64,000 nt of DNA, from contig NZ_CP059197.1 in NCBI RefSeq assembly GCF_014251735.1, positions 1 through 64,000 on the forward strand, written 5' to 3'. The DNA comes from Blattabacterium cuenoti. Lineage in GTDB: Bacteria > Bacteroidota > Bacteroidia > Flavobacteriales > Blattabacteriaceae. The position numbers were made by a program, and so were the translations under genes. Of the stretch, positions 63,531 to 64,000 are shown one piece after another; the stretch's first letter is position 1; every line of letters starts with the position of its first letter. The notes under the pieces were generated by a model. It was given only the letters and a program-made list of their open reading frames with translations, had not been told where the DNA came from and ran no database searches.

Positions 63531-64000
63531 ATGATTCATAATTGGTTATCCTTTTTTACAAATGAAAAAAAATATTTCTTTTTCTTAAAAAGAAGAATTT
63601 TTTTTTCTTCTGCTTATTCAGATGAAGATATTGAAAATGATAGTTCCACATCTTATGGATCTGGTGGAAGTGGAGCGGGATCTAGTTATTATGGAGGTGC
63701 TTCAATAAGAAGTAAAACACCAGTATTAGATAATTTTGGAAGAGATCTAAATGCCATAGCTATTCAAGGAAAATTAGATCCTGTAGTGGGTAGAGACAAA
63801 GAAGTAGAAAGGGTATCTCAAATACTGAGTAGAAGAAAAAAAAATAATCCCCTTCTCATAGGAGAACCAGGAGTTGGAAAGTCTGCTATAGCTGAAGGAT
63901 TAGCATTACGTATTGTACAAAGGAAAGTATCTAGAGTTTTATATAATAAAAGAGTAGTTGTTTTAGATTTGGCTAGTCTAGTAGCCGGAACTAAATATAG
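63531..64000 (+). CDS. clpC: ClpC-type ATPase, 5' part, lacking the Clp N-domain (runs off window)
   Basis: AAA+ unfoldase that feeds ClpP. The visible 156 codons contain the flavobacterial ClpC linker (acidic [10 protein letters not shown], then a Gly/Ser/Tyr stretch), [30 protein letters not shown] and Walker [10 protein letters not shown] near residue 111. The normal N-terminal double Clp_N domain (about 145 residues) is absent: the ATG at 63531 follows an in-frame TAA (63525-63527), and only 92 bp separate it from dnaX. Residues 1-29 ([20 protein letters not shown] and on) do not resemble any known domain. The 3' end is beyond the window. Confidence 0.9.
   Translation, partial: MIHNWLSFFTNEKKYFFFLKRRIFFSSAYSDEDIENDSSTSYGSGGSGAGSSYYGGASIRSKTPVLDNFGRDLNAIAIQGKLDPVVGRDKEVERVSQILSRRKKNNPLLIGEPGVGKSAIAEGLALRIVQRKVSRVLYNKRVVVLDLASLVAGTKY

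Noticed and set aside
1-64000. CRISPR arrays, insertion sequences, prophage, toxin-antitoxin or attachment sites
   Set aside because: No regularly spaced repeats, transposase or integrase genes, or tRNA-adjacent direct repeats were seen; gene content is core throughout.

Overview
The window is a dense, strongly AT-rich, flavobacterial-type chromosome segment that best matches Blattabacterium, the obligate cockroach endosymbiont. The grounds are Bacteroidetes gene blocks (nusA-infB; flippase-dUTPase-nucleotidyltransferase; fused CcsBA; OstA-like gene followed by a class III aminotransferase), promoters of the TTTG / TAnnTTTG type, no Shine-Dalgarno pattern, many TTG starts, tiny or negative intergenic gaps, long A/T runs, and no mobile elements, CRISPR or prophage. 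The genus assignment is inference; a related reduced flavobacterial symbiont is the alternative.

Layout. 1-5.7 kb: nusA, infB, aspS (information processing). 5.7-7.4 kb, minus: ppa and a branched-chain-type E2 acyltransferase. 7.5-10.7 kb: nnr and lnt, converging. 10.7-11.1 kb: tmRNA. 11.2-16.7 kb, minus: an intact cell-shape cluster mreB-mreC-mreD-mrdA-rodA. 16.8-28.2 kb: folK, LPS-export and envelope genes (lptD, OstA-like, lptB), ridA, a class III aminotransferase, truA, an ABC exporter, a SurA-like foldase and thiamine pyrophosphokinase. 28.2-28.5 kb: the only long gene-free stretch, possibly an eroded gene. 28.5-40.5 kb: mdh, gcvP, tsaD, tamB, an Lrp-type regulator and a 7TM-HD phosphohydrolase. 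40.56-40.85 kb: tRNA-Ser, tRNA-Pro and tRNA-Arg, the last overlapping the clpP stop codon. 41.7-47.8 kb: flippase, a degenerate dut, a nucleotidyltransferase, tatA, a lytic transglycosylase, recA and an MBL hydrolase. 47.9-58.7 kb: ccsBA, plsC, alaS, sucA and sucB. 58.7-60.65 kb, minus: a frameshifted lolD, an esterase and a TPR membrane protein. 60.75-64 kb: sucC, dnaX and the start of clpC, which runs off the window.

Function. The cell keeps replication, translation and quality control (tmRNA, ClpP/ClpC, RecA), TCA-cycle steps (SucA, SucB, SucC, Mdh), glycine cleavage, rod-shape wall synthesis and an outer-membrane assembly system (Lnt, LptB, LptD, OstA-like, TamB, SurA-like). No new multi-gene system is visible. 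The notable signals are erosion in progress: a dUTPase reading frame without catalytic motifs, a DnaX with several altered ATPase motifs, a ClpC without its N-terminal domain, and a lolD split by one missing A in a poly-A run. Several inverted repeats also sit at promoters or gene ends.
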